From NCBI GenBank assembly GCA_021399435.1, contig JAJTUP010000018.1, forward strand, positions 186,001-250,000: a stretch of 64,000 bases of DNA, read 5' to 3'. The notes under the pieces were generated by a model, which saw only the letters and a list, made by a program, of their open reading frames with translations, did no database searches and had not been told where the DNA came from. The translations under genes were made by a program, and so were the position numbers. The stretch is from Diaporthe sp. PMI_573 (lineage: Eukaryota > Ascomycota > Sordariomycetes > Diaporthales > Diaporthaceae). Below, piece after piece: positions 43,101-53,835 of this stretch (position 1 is its first letter; each line of letters begins with the position of its first letter).

Positions 43101-44069
43101 ATGTCAGAAAATATACTTCAAACTCCCTACCAGATCTATCACCGCAGATCATACGCGGCCATTAATCCGACTCAACCAGCGCTGTCTACCAAGTCAAAAT
43201 CCGCAGTTGTGACTGGTGCGGGATCAGGCATTGGAGCAAGTGTTGCCGTTTCCCTGGCCAAGTCGTCCATCTCCTACCTAGCTCTTATCGGGCGCCGAGA
43301 ACACGCTCTTCTGGAGACCAAGCTTGCGGTCGAGGCCGTCTCCACCAACACCAAAGTCTATACCTACGCGTTGGGCATCACCGACCTGACAGCGGTAGAT
43401 AAGGCGCTCGATGCGTTCGCCCGCGAATGTGCGAGCGGTGTCATTGATATCCTTGTCGCCAACGCGGGAATCCTGGGAGCTTTGAGTTCAATCCGGGAAG
43501 CAGATCCGGTCGAATGGTGGAACGGCTTTGAGACAAACATCAAGGGCAATTTCAATCTCGTCCGCGCATTTCTTCCCCGAGCCACGACCACATCCGCAAT
43601 AATTAATATATCATCGGCTGTCGTCCACGGTCCATACTTCCCGAATGAATCCAGCTACTGCGCTTCCAAGGCCGGTGCAGCAAAAGTCTTCGAATACGTG
43701 CATCACGAAAACCCGGAGATGTTTGTTCTCTGCTTGCAACCTGGCCTCATAGCAGATACAGGAACGTATCACGGGTTCGAAAACATTGCGAAAGGAATGC
43801 AAATGGATCTGGCTGGTCTCCCATGGGATGATGGTAAGTCTGACCCACGGAGGATTGATTACATACATTACTTGCTGATAATAGAACTTTCTGATCTAGT
43901 TGAACTGCCCGGGGACTTTGTGGTGTGGGCTGTGAGCCCAGAAGCTCGTTTTCTCAATGGCCGTTTTGTATGGGCGAATTGGGATGTGGACAAGCTGAAA
44001 GCTGACAAGGACGCGATCGTGGCCAACCCGCACAAATTTACTTTAGGCTTGATTGGAAGTGCTGGCTGA
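43101..44069 (+). CDS. Short-chain dehydrogenase/reductase
   Basis: Exons 43101-43833 and 43885-44069; the 51-base intron (GTAAGT..AATAG) is a multiple of three and free of stops, so the unspliced frame is also open, but spliced codons give the normal family sequence (DELSDLVELPGDFVVW). The spliced product has 305 residues. The NAD(P) motif TGAGSGIG is at 38-45, NAG-I in the fourth strand, a serine in NISSAVVHG, and the YCASK catalytic pair (Tyr-x3-Lys). The arginines after the second strand (GRREH) favour NADP. This is a classical SDR oxidising or reducing an alcohol or ketone; substrate unknown. It shares its promoter region with the bZIP gene. Confidence 0.85.
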   Translation: MSENILQTPYQIYHRRSYAAINPTQPALSTKSKSAVVTGAGSGIGASVAVSLAKSSISYLALIGRREHALLETKLAVEAVSTNTKVYTYALGITDLTAVDKALDAFARECASGVIDILVANAGILGALSSIREADPVEWWNGFETNIKGNFNLVRAFLPRATTTSAIINISSAVVHGPYFPNESSYCASKAGAAKVFEYVHHENPEMFVLCLQPGLIADTGTYHGFENIAKGMQMDLAGLPWDDGKSDPRRIDYIHYLLIIELSDLVELPGDFVVWAVSPEARFLNGRFVWANWDVDKLKADKDAIVANPHKFTLGLIGSAG

Positions 44070-44313
44070 TAAGAGCAATGTGCGCACATTTCAGCAATGG
44101 CTACTTTATTAGAGGCCAGCACATGTGCTTCAGTACCTTAGTATGCTAGACTCGACCTTGCACGCAGCGGAAATACCACAGACTCTCATGATCAATATCA
44201 GCCCAAGAGCACCAGAACAACCCTGATTGACAACAACCTTCAACGTCCCCACAGGTCGGACCTCCAAAACAATGTTGCCCTCTTCTCAATTCTGCCCATG
44301 CTGTGTTTCAAGG

Positions 44314-45976
44314 TCAATTCGTAGTGACCGATGATGGGTAAGTCAAGCCGAGGTACTGTCCCATCTGGTAAATGAGCTCGTCCCCCTCATCCTCAAAGAC
44401 TCCATCCCAGCTGCTCTTCAACGGGTCCCACTGCCAACACCGACCTCTGCCCCATGTTGACGGTTTGTTGTGGTGGAAAAAGACCCTCAGGTCCTTGCCC
44501 TGGAGTTCCCGGACAGTGTGTTGCAGCTCCGTCGCAACATAGCCTGAGAAGTCGGTGCCGGCCACGACCAATGTGCCCTTGTCCTAGTGCGTGTTAGTCG
44601 ATTGCTACTGATCTTGAAGTGATGAGTTTTGAAACATTCCAAAGTTTGAAAGAGAGGGGGGGGGGTAAAAGGAGAGGAAAAGTACGAACATGGCTCGGCA
44701 CAAACTTGTAGGAACAAGACGCGAAGGAACAAGGCGGCCCGTAGCTAGCCTTGGCGCCATGAACCGGGTCCCCAAGGCAGAATTGGAATCGGAATGAACC
44801 TGTATCGAAATTCCAGGAAAAGTCGTGCATCTCAATCAGGATTGTCGAGATATTCGGTGTCTTTGGCAACATCGTGCTGAGCCCTCGGGCCAGAGCTGTG
44901 CAGGTCTTTTGGTTCATGGCTTGAAGCTCCGTGTCACTCTTGTCCTTGCTGTTCACCTCTCCGAGCAGGACCAGCGTCTTGAGATTCGGCCAGGCTACCT
45001 TGCCCGCCTCGGAGAGAAATCGTGGCAAGCCGTTCACCCTCTTCAGGTCGAGCCGCACCAGGCTGTTGGACCAGGAGCGCGGAAATGCAGTAAGACAATG
45101 TACGGCTGGCGTCCAGAGCTTCCAGTTGTCAAGGTAATTGCACCAGGTTTGCTCTGGTAGGAGCTCCAAATGAGTCAAGTTCGGCTGGATGATTCCCAGT
45201 GAGACGATGTCGTCTGAAACTCTAGATTAGCAAAGTCCTTGACGATGACCACAGTATTCATTCCGGTGTCAATGCGGTAGCAACTGAATCAAATTCCATG
45301 TAAACTTACTTCTTGCTTGTTCCAATGAGTCGTCCTGGTCATCTAAGAACCTCAGGTTGAGGCTGACATGACGCACATTTGGCAAGCCCCGGTAGAGGCG
45401 AAGGGAACTCCAAGGGTGCAGCTTTGATTCATCCCCGTTTTTGGCCACTTCGTACAAAGCTCCGATGATTGGCACCTTTGGGAGCGCGCCAAAGCCGCCT
45501 GAGATGTCGAACCCAACCGACGTGTGGACCCAGGCCGAGGAGACATCGAGTTGCACTTCAATGAGACCCTGCCGCTCCCTGTCCTGAGGATCCCAGTTCC
45601 TCATGATATTGAGAAATTGTGAAATAGTGTTTCCAATGAAGTACTCAGGCTGAACATCGGTCGGAACATCGCCGTTGGAAAGGGACAGCTTGATCGTGTT
45701 CAATCTTCCGTGACGCTTGCTGCACATCTCATTGAAGTCGGCGAGGTCGGATGGTGTGATTCTGATGAAGTTGAACAGACGCATCTCAATAACGCTGTTC
45801 CACTCATGATTGACCGATGAAAGACGAAAGAGGAACGGCTTCGCGACGGCCCAAGACGATTCTTGACGGATGGCTTGGATGGCTTCTTCGATGATCATAA
45901 GCCGGATCTCTGTAGGTAGCTCGGAGTATTTGGTGAAAGCCATGCTTGGCGGTGGCAAGGCTTGAGTAGTTGCCAT
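44314..45976 (-). CDS. F-box-like / DUF6546-type fungal protein
   Basis: Exon 1, 45976-45310, begins MATTQALPPPSMAFTKYSELPTEIR and contains an F-box-like LPTEIRLMIIEEAI; it splices in phase 1 (GTAAGT at 45309, TTTCAG at 45214) to exon 2 from 45213. Exon 2 continues IVSLGIIQPNLTHLELLPE and a LRR-like stretch (LVRLDLKRVNGLPRFLSEAGKVAWPNLKTLVLLGEV). A last exon starts after a CACTAG acceptor at about 44584 (DKGTLVVAGTDFSGYV) and ends at 44314. The second donor is uncertain; GTTCGT near 44691 keeps phase. A stretch of eleven cytosines in the mRNA sense lies in that intron. F-box proteins link substrates to SCF ubiquitin ligases; this fungal group has unknown partners. Confidence 0.65.
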
Positions 45977-46911
45977 CTTAGAGTAGCTATGGCAGTACGG
46001 TATGTCGATCATCAATACCTGCTGTGGCGATGGTGAGGCACGACAAAATAATGAAGGAGTATTCGCAACGGCTTGATGGGTTCGTGTTCAAGTCTTTCTC
46101 TCTGGGTATCAGGCAGGTCTTATATGCTTCTGTAGTGGAAGTGAATTAGATCTGGCCCGAGAAGAGTGATACATAGCTCACTCAACTATATTAGTGAAGT
46201 TGTCGCTCCTCGGCGAGTTCTATTGCTCGGTTGGTGGACCACTTCAGAGCGGTCAATGAGTCTATGGCTTGTCAATATCTATATGCTGAGCCCAGACGTT
46301 CCTCGGTTTCAAATTCACTTTCGTGCCGTGACCACAACCACTGCGAGTAAGATGGATACAGAAGTCGAGATAACAACTATCTAGCCTTGGGCTACTCGTG
46401 CTGACGGGTCTAGTCAACTGGTACGGCGCCACTAGAAGCGGTCTCGACTAGCCTCGTCAATGCGGCTGCCTTGAAGTTGTCCATGTTTTCTGCCCAAGCT
46501 TCACAATCATATTTTAAACCGACTGTTATTATGTTATTAGTATTGTGTGATATCCAACACTGGGTCTTAGACGTGTAATGACCGCAATCTCCCGCCTGGC
46601 CTTGGATCAATCTCAAGTCCCGAGCAGTCCGGGAGCTGACCTTCACCATCAGGCGTTGGGATACTCTCAACTCTATGTGGGAAATAGTTACTTGAGCGCT
46701 TGCTCCTCTCGGGCTGATTGGTGTTCAACGGATGAGGGCGGACGCGGCGGTCTGGTTTACTAATCTAGATATTTCACACGCTGTATAGAAAATACGGACA
46801 AGCTTTCCTACATGCCACGTGGTATGGATGATTCAATGTCGTCACAATTCATCGCTTACGATGTGCTACATATTCACTCTACAAATAGTCGTTGAAATAA
46901 TACTCACTGTG
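45977..46911. other. Intergenic; one weak minus ORF
   Basis: An 86-codon minus frame at 46670-46410 with three cysteines could be a gene end (KTQCWISHNTNN, YDCEAWAENMDNFKAAAL), but start and splice sites are unclear. Nothing else is seen. Confidence 0.35.
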
Positions 46912-47215
46912 AGTGAAGACGCTCTCCAGAGTTTCAAGATAGTGTTCAATGTTGGCCGCCATATTGTCCTCCACCTCAGCCTCCGCCCCTGTCAAGTGAA
47001 AGAAACGCCTGGGCGCAGTACAATGGTGATGGTTGTATTAGAATAGGGTGTGTGGCCCCGATCTGGCTTCAGGAAGGGGTCCAGAGGCACGCCCTCCATG
47101 TGAGTGCGAATCACGTTCACTGTCTCAAAACCACAGGCAATACGACATTTCTAGGGAAAACTCACTTCTGTTGTGTGAGAAAATTGACCATGATCATGAT
47201 ATTTTCATGAGACTG
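46912..47215 (-). pseudogene. Decayed coding stretch
   Basis: On the minus strand two frames give protein-like sequence: one reads VNVIRTHMEGVPLDPFLKP, then GHTPYSNTTITIVLRPGVSF, with in-frame TGA and TAG stops before it and TGA after it; the next begins GAEAEVEDNMAANIEHYLET up to a GTGAGT donor near 46912. The pieces appear to belong to one protein, joined by a TTGACAG acceptor or a frameshift. The family is not recognised. Several stops are C-to-T derived. Confidence 0.35.
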
Positions 47216-49100
47216 CCGATGCCTGTTATGAATGGAACCTGATTTGCGAGTGACGAGACTTCTTAGGCTACTTCCAGCCATAGCTCTCACTTCTCGGGCT
47301 TTTTGCTCTACCATTTGACCTGGTCACGGCTGAGGAAGCAAGGATGTAAGAGGCTGACGTCGTTGTCGTTGCGTTTTGCGAGTGACTTCTGGCACCTTAT
47401 CAATTCAATCGCCTGTCTTTATTCCATGGCTGACGTCTTGTTTCGGGTGGCCCAAGAGACCAGAGTCATGATGCTCTTCAAAATTGGAAGTATCGTATAA
47501 GGTGTCATAGAATATAATTACTCGGCTAAACCTGAAAAGTGGTGACTCATAACGACCACTTTGCCTATGTTGGCATCGTGAGGGCAGCCTACATTACCGC
47601 CATTGACGTCGTGCAAGAAGGCGATCAGCTCTACTAGTAGTGAATGCTAGAACAGGCACCTAGCTTGTATTGTTACTTCGCATCACATATGATTTCCAGG
47701 GCTAGCTCTCATCCCCCAATAGCTTCTGATGAGTGGAATGAAATTTTAGCAATAGGTGGACTGTCAGTGTTAGAATAAGTATTACCTGGAAGAGGGTACA
47801 CCTTAGAACTATGAGAGAAACCGGTCAAGACACATAGGCGATGTCGAGTTCTAAAGCATGTTAAGAAAGGAATGCAGCAGAACCAGGTTGCTTATGTAGT
47901 AGATGCGCAGGCTCCATTTACGTCTACAACACCTTCATTCCCAAGAAATCGTTAGTTGCCATACAGAGGTCCAAGAGGCTGTCGATTTATACGCCGTCTA
48001 TAAGCCGTTTGGTTACTAGTAATAGTGGCGAACGGGCCTGGAGGCGATCAATTGGAATGAAGTCCTGACTAGCTAGCGTTTTGGTTTCTAATTCGGACTC
48101 GAATACAAATAGGAGCCTCCCTCGCCCTTCAAATAGGTCGATAGCTATTGAAATCATCACGTTTACACTTCTTGAATTTACACAGAGGCTCATATATAAA
48201 AATGATTTCCAAAAAGCTAAGATTGCAGAGACAGCAAAAGGACGAATACTCTACAGTTAGCTACACACTGTATCAGGCTTGTCTATGGCCCGGGAGGGGG
48301 TGTATATTTTCTGATACACAGAGTGAGAATAGGAATGCTTACGGTGGCTATATAAACTTGTCCATCCTGTGGCGGGCTTGGGTATCAGTATGATGTTGAA
48401 ATTGCTGGCTGGCAACGTGCTTGTACAGTTTCACGAGATTGGCAGTTAATCATCTATGATATAATAACATGCAAAGAAGACAAGGTTGTTTATGTTTTAA
48501 ACCGCTCTATATTTCTTCATAATTAACAATTTTGTAGTGTAAGATTATTGTTTGGTTGCACCAACAACAAAAATAAGTAGTTTCGTTTTTGTTCCTTTAA
48601 AAATCTGTATACATATACATCTAATATAGATTCATACTCTTATTATTAGGCGGTCCCTCCATATAGTGGTAAACGCTGACAGACCCAGCGTTAGATAAAA
48701 TAATAATGCTAACAGTAGGCTTAAATTACAATTATCTATGGCACTTAGCCCAGAAAACATAGGCATCAGGAACGGCAATTCCAGACGGCACTTTCAAACC
48801 CCACAACCCCCACAAATTTCCAAAGCTGCCATCGGAGATGGCTCTTGGCGGACCCAGACGAAACTAACGTTCATCCCAGAATTCCAGGCGGAGATCCTAG
48901 GGTTGCATGATTCTAACGCTAGTCCCTGGTAGCATGTTCCTTGCACGTCGACATCCAAGTCCGGTGGAATTAAGGGGGGGAAATTGCTACCGCCAATGGG
49001 CCAGCATCATTTCCGCGACGGTTGCTGATTGATCTCTTGCGAATAACCTCATCCGGAATCCCCATTCCACATTCTTGATCACTTGTGCTTAGCCACCAAC
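47216..49100. other. AT-rich gene desert
   Basis: Nearly 1.9 kb without a supported gene. From about 48130 to 48740 it is very AT-rich with scattered TATA and ATAAT words, consistent with a RIP-eroded repeat, though no intact ORF or terminal repeat is visible. The last 300 bases are more GC-balanced and serve as the promoter of the next gene. Confidence 0.5.
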
Positions 49101-50486
49101 ATGAGCCGGACTTCTCCCACGTCACAGCCGCGCATTCTCATCGCAGGCGCCGGCATCGGTGGCCTGACAACAGCCCTGACACTGCACGCCGCCGGCTTCA
49201 CAGACATTCACATTTTCGAGGCCGCGTCATCTTTGACAAGCCTGGGGGTGGGAATCAATGTCCAGCCATCAGCAGTCCTAATTCTGCGCAACCTTGGTCT
49301 TCTAGCAGTTCTGGAGAAAATCGGTGTCGAGACTCAAGAGCTCAATTTCTACAATCGCCATGGGGACAGTATTTTGAGCGAGCCACGAGGCAAGCACGCC
49401 GGATACGCAGTACCACAATTTAGCGTTCATCGGGGCGATTTCCAGCTCCTCCTCCTGGAAGCGGTGAAGGAACGTCTCGGCAACGAAAGAATCCATTTGG
49501 GACATGCCTTGGGGTCTTGGGATCAGACCGACGGCGGAGACACCATCACGGCACATTTCGTCCGCCGTGAACGGCCCACGCGAGCAGTCAATGGAGCCGG
49601 AAGTGCAAACATATATCCCTCCGAAGGGCCCCTAGAGACTCCTAGCATGAGTGGCTGCCTGCTCATCGCGGCTGACGGGATCAACAGCACCGCTCGTCGC
49701 TTGCTCTACCCTGATGAGGGACCACCACGCTTCTCGGGTCGTATCCTCTGGCGCGGCTGCACCGAGCGGAAACCATACCTCACCGGGGCAAGCATGTTGT
49801 GGGCAGGCCATGCTAACCAGAAATTCATTGCATACCCCATAGGCAAACGCGGGTTGAACAATGAGAAGTCGCTGGTCAACTGGATCGCCGAGCTTCGGGT
49901 CCGTGAGGAGGGAGATCCGGACACGACTCCGCCAGTCACGGACTGGACCAAGTCTGTGGACAAGAGCATATTCCAAGGTCCATTTGAGGGCTGGACATGC
50001 GGTGGTCTCAAGATGGTGGAGGACTTGATCGAGCCAACGGAGCACGTCTTTGAGTTTCCGATGTGCGACCGTGAGCCCATCGAAAGATGGAGTTTTGGCA
50101 GGATGACTCTCCTGGGCGATGCTGCGCATGCGATGTACCCTATCGGTAGCAACGGTGCCACTCAGGCCATCATCGATGCCGAGACGTTGGCTTCGTGTCT
50201 TGCTGAGAGTGTTGATGATATATCAGCAGCGTTGACAAAGTATCAGGAAGCAAGGCTCCCACCAACAGCCAAGATAGTACACGCGAACAGAGCAAACGGG
50301 CCGGATCACGTCTTGCAGCTTGCGGAGGAAAGGGCGCCTGATGGTTTCGAGGACGTCTACAGTGTTATCCCCAAGGAAGAGCTTGAATCCGTCGGTGCAA
50401 AGTACAAGGCTGTCGCTGGGTTTGAGATGGAGGCTGTCAACGTAAGAGCAAGGGAAACTGAGAACTTGGCGGCCAGATGGTCCTGA
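49101..50486 (+). CDS. FAD-dependent aromatic hydroxylase (salicylate hydroxylase-like)
   Basis: Intronless, 461 residues; ATG 49101 is preferred to one six codons upstream because it directly precedes the FAD-binding strand. GAGIGG at 16-21 and the following FEAASSL form the dinucleotide fold, LIAADGINS is the DG motif, and GDAAHAMYPIGSNGATQAIID is the GD motif that closes the flavin site. Length and layout match PF01494 single-component hydroxylases (salicylate, 3-hydroxybenzoate and 6-hydroxynicotinate types), which hydroxylate an activated aromatic ring with NAD(P)H and O2. First gene of a run of metabolic enzymes ending with a Zn2Cys6 regulator, so it may make the phenolic intermediate for the downstream steps. 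Substrate unknown. Confidence 0.88.
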   Translation: MSRTSPTSQPRILIAGAGIGGLTTALTLHAAGFTDIHIFEAASSLTSLGVGINVQPSAVLILRNLGLLAVLEKIGVETQELNFYNRHGDSILSEPRGKHAGYAVPQFSVHRGDFQLLLLEAVKERLGNERIHLGHALGSWDQTDGGDTITAHFVRRERPTRAVNGAGSANIYPSEGPLETPSMSGCLLIAADGINSTARRLLYPDEGPPRFSGRILWRGCTERKPYLTGASMLWAGHANQKFIAYPIGKRGLNNEKSLVNWIAELRVREEGDPDTTPPVTDWTKSVDKSIFQGPFEGWTCGGLKMVEDLIEPTEHVFEFPMCDREPIERWSFGRMTLLGDAAHAMYPIGSNGATQAIIDAETLASCLAESVDDISAALTKYQEARLPPTAKIVHANRANGPDHVLQLAEERAPDGFEDVYSVIPKEELESVGAKYKAVAGFEMEAVNVRARETENLAARWS

Positions 50487-51052
50487 AATCTAAGGCCTGA
50501 TGATTCTCGTGGGTCAACGACCCAGTACCGTCGTTGGCAAAACATTAGCATCTATATAGACATGTGATTGTTCACGAGGCCCGAAAAAATGGAAAGGGGA
50601 GAGGGAAAAAATAAGACTACAATAAGGCTCAGCCTGATATTTCTGACTTCAAAAGCACAAGCGTGCGTTCAGGCACTGCCAAGTTCGATTCCAGCAATCT
50701 ACAATTCAAGTCTTTGAGGCTGTCTGCAGGTCCCATATGGCAGGTCCTTGCAGTTGAGTGGGCTCGGGGAAGGAACTGCGATGATTAGTATCACTGTCTG
50801 GGATAGTTCGGTGCTGCAATAATTGCGTGGTTGTGAATACCAAGTGACTATCCATTCTGGCGCTGTGTAATGCCTCACTGCTGCACAAGCTCTTTCGTTG
50901 GGCCCACCGCCGGGCTGTCGGGATATCACAGCCCGAAGCCACGATGCTTTAAAAAGCAGCACCCAAAAAACACATCGGTCCGCTAGAGCAAACTTGCACC
51001 ACACAACATAGTCTTTCCTAGCCTCCACGACTTACTTTCGACCATTGAAAAA
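50487..51052. other. Intergenic, promoter of the esterase gene
   Basis: No gene seen. Contains a short purine-rich GGGGAGAGGGAAAAAA run near 50597. Control sequences of the next gene are expected here. Confidence 0.45.
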
Positions 51053-51934
51053 ATGCCTGCAATATCTGGCGAAGCAACAGGCTCTCTCCTGGGTGCCCAA
51101 GGCGCCAAGCCATTATGGGATGGTCCAGCAGGGGACGCTTTTGAACTCGAGCAGCCCGATCAAAACATTAGCACTGCTGTGGTCACTAGCGTCTCATGCC
51201 CTTGGCTATATTGCTTCCATCCGACACCCAACACATCATCAAAGCCGCGAAGCGTCCTCATTCTTGGTGGTGGCGGCTATGTGCAGCTCATGGTGGGACG
51301 GGAGGGTCTCGCCGTTGCCAAATGGCTTGCCAGTCTCGGCTTCCATGCCTTCGTCCTGGTCCACCGTTTTCCGAATGCTGAGACGTTGCCTCAAGCGCCG
51401 GTGGATGATGCTCGTCGAGCTTTAGTAATGATCCAGCAGTGGAGCCAGGAATTGATCGGCCGGGAATGGAGCAGCATCGGTGTCTGTGGGCTGTCTTCCG
51501 GAGGGCATCTTGCCGCTTCTCTTCTCGCAGAATACCCCCGAAACTGGACCCCGAGGTCATCTGAGCTGCCGCCCAGACTTGATTTCGCCATCATTGGGTA
51601 TGGGCCCATTTCGACAAACGCGAAGGGCCGGACCATTGTCGCGGATAAGGCACCGCTTGAGCCCCCAGAGAAGCAAGAGCTATACGATGTTGTGCAGCCA
51701 GATGTCCAGTTGAGCGCTGGCGCACCACCAACTTTCATAGTATACTCTGGCAGTGACCCAATAGTCCCGGTGGTCAACGCCTACCGTCTTGCGGAAGGCC
51801 TCACCCGGGCCGGAGGTCAGGTCGAGTTGCACGTCTTTGCAGATGCTCCTCACGGCTTTGCCATGGACACCGAGGATATGCCGGTCTCGAAATGGCCGGA
51901 AGTATGTGCAGCGTGGATCAAGCAGAAAGTCTGA
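51053..51934 (+). CDS. Alpha/beta hydrolase (esterase, BD-FAE/acetylxylan esterase-like)
   Basis: Intronless, 293 residues. The oxyanion segment is GGGGYVQLMVGREG, the nucleophile elbow GLSSGGHLAASLL, and the late acidic and histidine elements are YSGSDPIVPV and DAPHGFAMDT. This puts it with small-molecule esterases of the BD-FAE group. No signal peptide, so it acts inside the cell on a carboxylic ester or lactone. Same strand as the hydroxylase, 566 bases downstream. Codon use and GC content match the neighbouring cluster genes. Confidence 0.85.
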   Translation: MPAISGEATGSLLGAQGAKPLWDGPAGDAFELEQPDQNISTAVVTSVSCPWLYCFHPTPNTSSKPRSVLILGGGGYVQLMVGREGLAVAKWLASLGFHAFVLVHRFPNAETLPQAPVDDARRALVMIQQWSQELIGREWSSIGVCGLSSGGHLAASLLAEYPRNWTPRSSELPPRLDFAIIGYGPISTNAKGRTIVADKAPLEPPEKQELYDVVQPDVQLSAGAPPTFIVYSGSDPIVPVVNAYRLAEGLTRAGGQVELHVFADAPHGFAMDTEDMPVSKWPEVCAAWIKQKV

Positions 51935-52458
51935 GTACTAGCTGGTGAAAAGAAGCTGAACGACGATGAGTGTTGTCGCTGTTTCTCATTAAAGTAAGCT
52001 GAGAATTTCAAAGTCCATATTGCCCCATCTGCACCAGCGTACACGTCGACTTTTACGGAGTTAATAATTTGACTAGTTTTGCGAGAAGGCGAGCTAGGAA
52101 AGAAAGAGCATGAATCAGTCAAGTCAGGGACGGCTTTAGTTCTAAGCAGACGCTGACAATGGAAGAAAAACTCTGGAGATATTCGCGTTGCCGCATACCC
52201 ACGGTGAACATGGAGCTTTAAAGCCGTGCACGTTGTGAACTATATCAGCAATACTAAGGAAAAACAGCAACGAAGAACAGGTCATAATGAACAGATTCGT
52301 TACAAGTTAGGTTACTTGTTCTTAAGGATCTATCTCAAATAACTTGAATGTGCCAGGGACTATGATGTGTCCGGCTAATGAGTAGAGGCACCTCAAAGTA
52401 TTGAGTTCCAGGGATTTTTCTACGTTATGTGTCTTATACAAGAGCTACCTAGGTACTC
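51935..52458. other. Intergenic between convergent genes
   Basis: Spacer between the esterase and the RraA-type gene. No coding signal. Confidence 0.5.
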
Positions 52459-53835
52459 TCAGCTGGATCCCTTGCGCTGTAGCGTGTGATAGTTGAGCTT
52501 TTGTCGCGCCTCAGAAATTGTGGCCCCCTGGGAAATCAATTTCCGGATGCCATCCTCGGTCTCTTCGATCCTGGCTGCTATCTCAGCTACCTCACGGGCC
52601 CGGTGCCGCGGGACAACCACAACGCCGTTGGCATCAGCCACCACAATGTCGCGTGGGTTGACGCGTACCTTGCCAATGCTGATCGATTCGTTGACGCCTC
52701 CAACTTGCACGCGGTCTTTCCCGGTTCGCATCCAGCGTCCCGCGGTAAATAGTGGATAATCGTCGTTCAAAGCGCGGTTAACGTCGCGGCAGACCCCGTC
52801 AATAACAGTGCCTGCGATGCCTCGCAGACCAGCGTACTGCGTAAGAATATCGCCCCAAACAGTACAGTCTGTGCGGCCACCATTATCGATGACCACGACA
52901 TCGCCTATAGCAACGTCGTCGATGAAGTCGCCCACGCTTCCTGGTGGGTCGTCAGCTGGTACATACCGCACCGTAAACGCTGGCCCGACAGTTGTCTTCT
53001 CATAGTTGCCCAGGGGCATGATGCCGAGTGCCTGACCGGAAATGCCGAGCTTGTCGAGGGCGTCAGAAACCGCTGGTGTGTCTAATTGGGCGAGGACCGC
53101 CACCAACTCTCTGTCTTCTGCCGCGATGTCCTTGGGATTCAGCGATGAAGGCGTTGTGGTTATGGTTGAAGATGATGCGCTCGAGTGGATGGCTGCAAAT
53201 TGTTTGTCGTGCATGACTTCAGATACAGGACGACCTGCTCGCACGGCTTCAAGCATTCCTTGCTGTCGATGTTCGATTCGTTCCGCGAGATCGAGCACCT
53301 CTTCGATGCGCTCGGCAGGGACAAACACCGTTCCACAGTTGTCAGCAATCACAAAGTCATCCTGCCTAACCGTAACGCCACGCATCTGCAACGGCCTTCC
53401 GGAGTCGACTTGTACCACGCGGTTGCGGCCACTGATCATAGTCACACCACGGCCGTATACAGGGAAGCCAATGTCCCGGCTGCCATCAATGTCCCGGCTC
53501 ATCCCATCGATGATGGTTCCACGGATCTGTTTGGCCTTGGAGGCATTCGCGAGAATGTCACCCCAGCAAGAAATTCCGTCGATGCCTCCGGAGACGACGA
53601 GAATACGATCATCGGTCGTAGTCGCATCTACGACCGGGGTGAGCAGATGGACGGACGGAGCTGTATCTGTCTTCGGTGCTATGGTCACCGTGCTGGCACG
53701 CCCGACAATCTTTGGGCAGTCCCATAGCGGCCGCAAGCCGAAGGTGGCGCCTTTGAGGCCGAGAAAATCCAAGGCATCAGACACGGTGTTGGTGTCGAGT
53801 GCGAAGAGACGGTCAAGATGGTTAGCGTTGCTCAT
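52459..53835 (-). CDS. Tandem-fused RraA-family protein (HMG/CHA aldolase-like)
   Basis: Intronless, 458 residues from ATG 53835. Two homologous RraA domains are joined by a Ser/Thr-rich linker (about 210-235). Domain 1 holds TNTVSDALDFLGLKG, CWGDILANAS, IIDGMSRDID and DDFVIADNCGTVFVP; domain 2 repeats each block (TPAVSDALDKLGISG, VWGDILTQYA, VIDGVCRDVN, RDIVVADANGVVVVP). Both keep the metal-site/catalytic Arg-Asp of the DGxxRD motif, so both could be active. Single-domain relatives cleave 4-hydroxy-4-methyl-2-oxoglutarate or 4-carboxy-4-hydroxy-2-oxoadipate to pyruvate, or decarboxylate oxaloacetate; the usual length is about 210-240 residues, so this is a duplication within one chain. With the HpcH/HpaI aldolase 4 kb away, a pyruvate-releasing step in ring catabolism is likely. 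Confidence 0.88.
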   Translation of the reverse strand: MSNANHLDRLFALDTNTVSDALDFLGLKGATFGLRPLWDCPKIVGRASTVTIAPKTDTAPSVHLLTPVVDATTTDDRILVVSGGIDGISCWGDILANASKAKQIRGTIIDGMSRDIDGSRDIGFPVYGRGVTMISGRNRVVQVDSGRPLQMRGVTVRQDDFVIADNCGTVFVPAERIEEVLDLAERIEHRQQGMLEAVRAGRPVSEVMHDKQFAAIHSSASSSTITTTPSSLNPKDIAAEDRELVAVLAQLDTPAVSDALDKLGISGQALGIMPLGNYEKTTVGPAFTVRYVPADDPPGSVGDFIDDVAIGDVVVIDNGGRTDCTVWGDILTQYAGLRGIAGTVIDGVCRDVNRALNDDYPLFTAGRWMRTGKDRVQVGGVNESISIGKVRVNPRDIVVADANGVVVVPRHRAREVAEIAARIEETEDGIRKLISQGATISEARQKLNYHTLQRKGSS

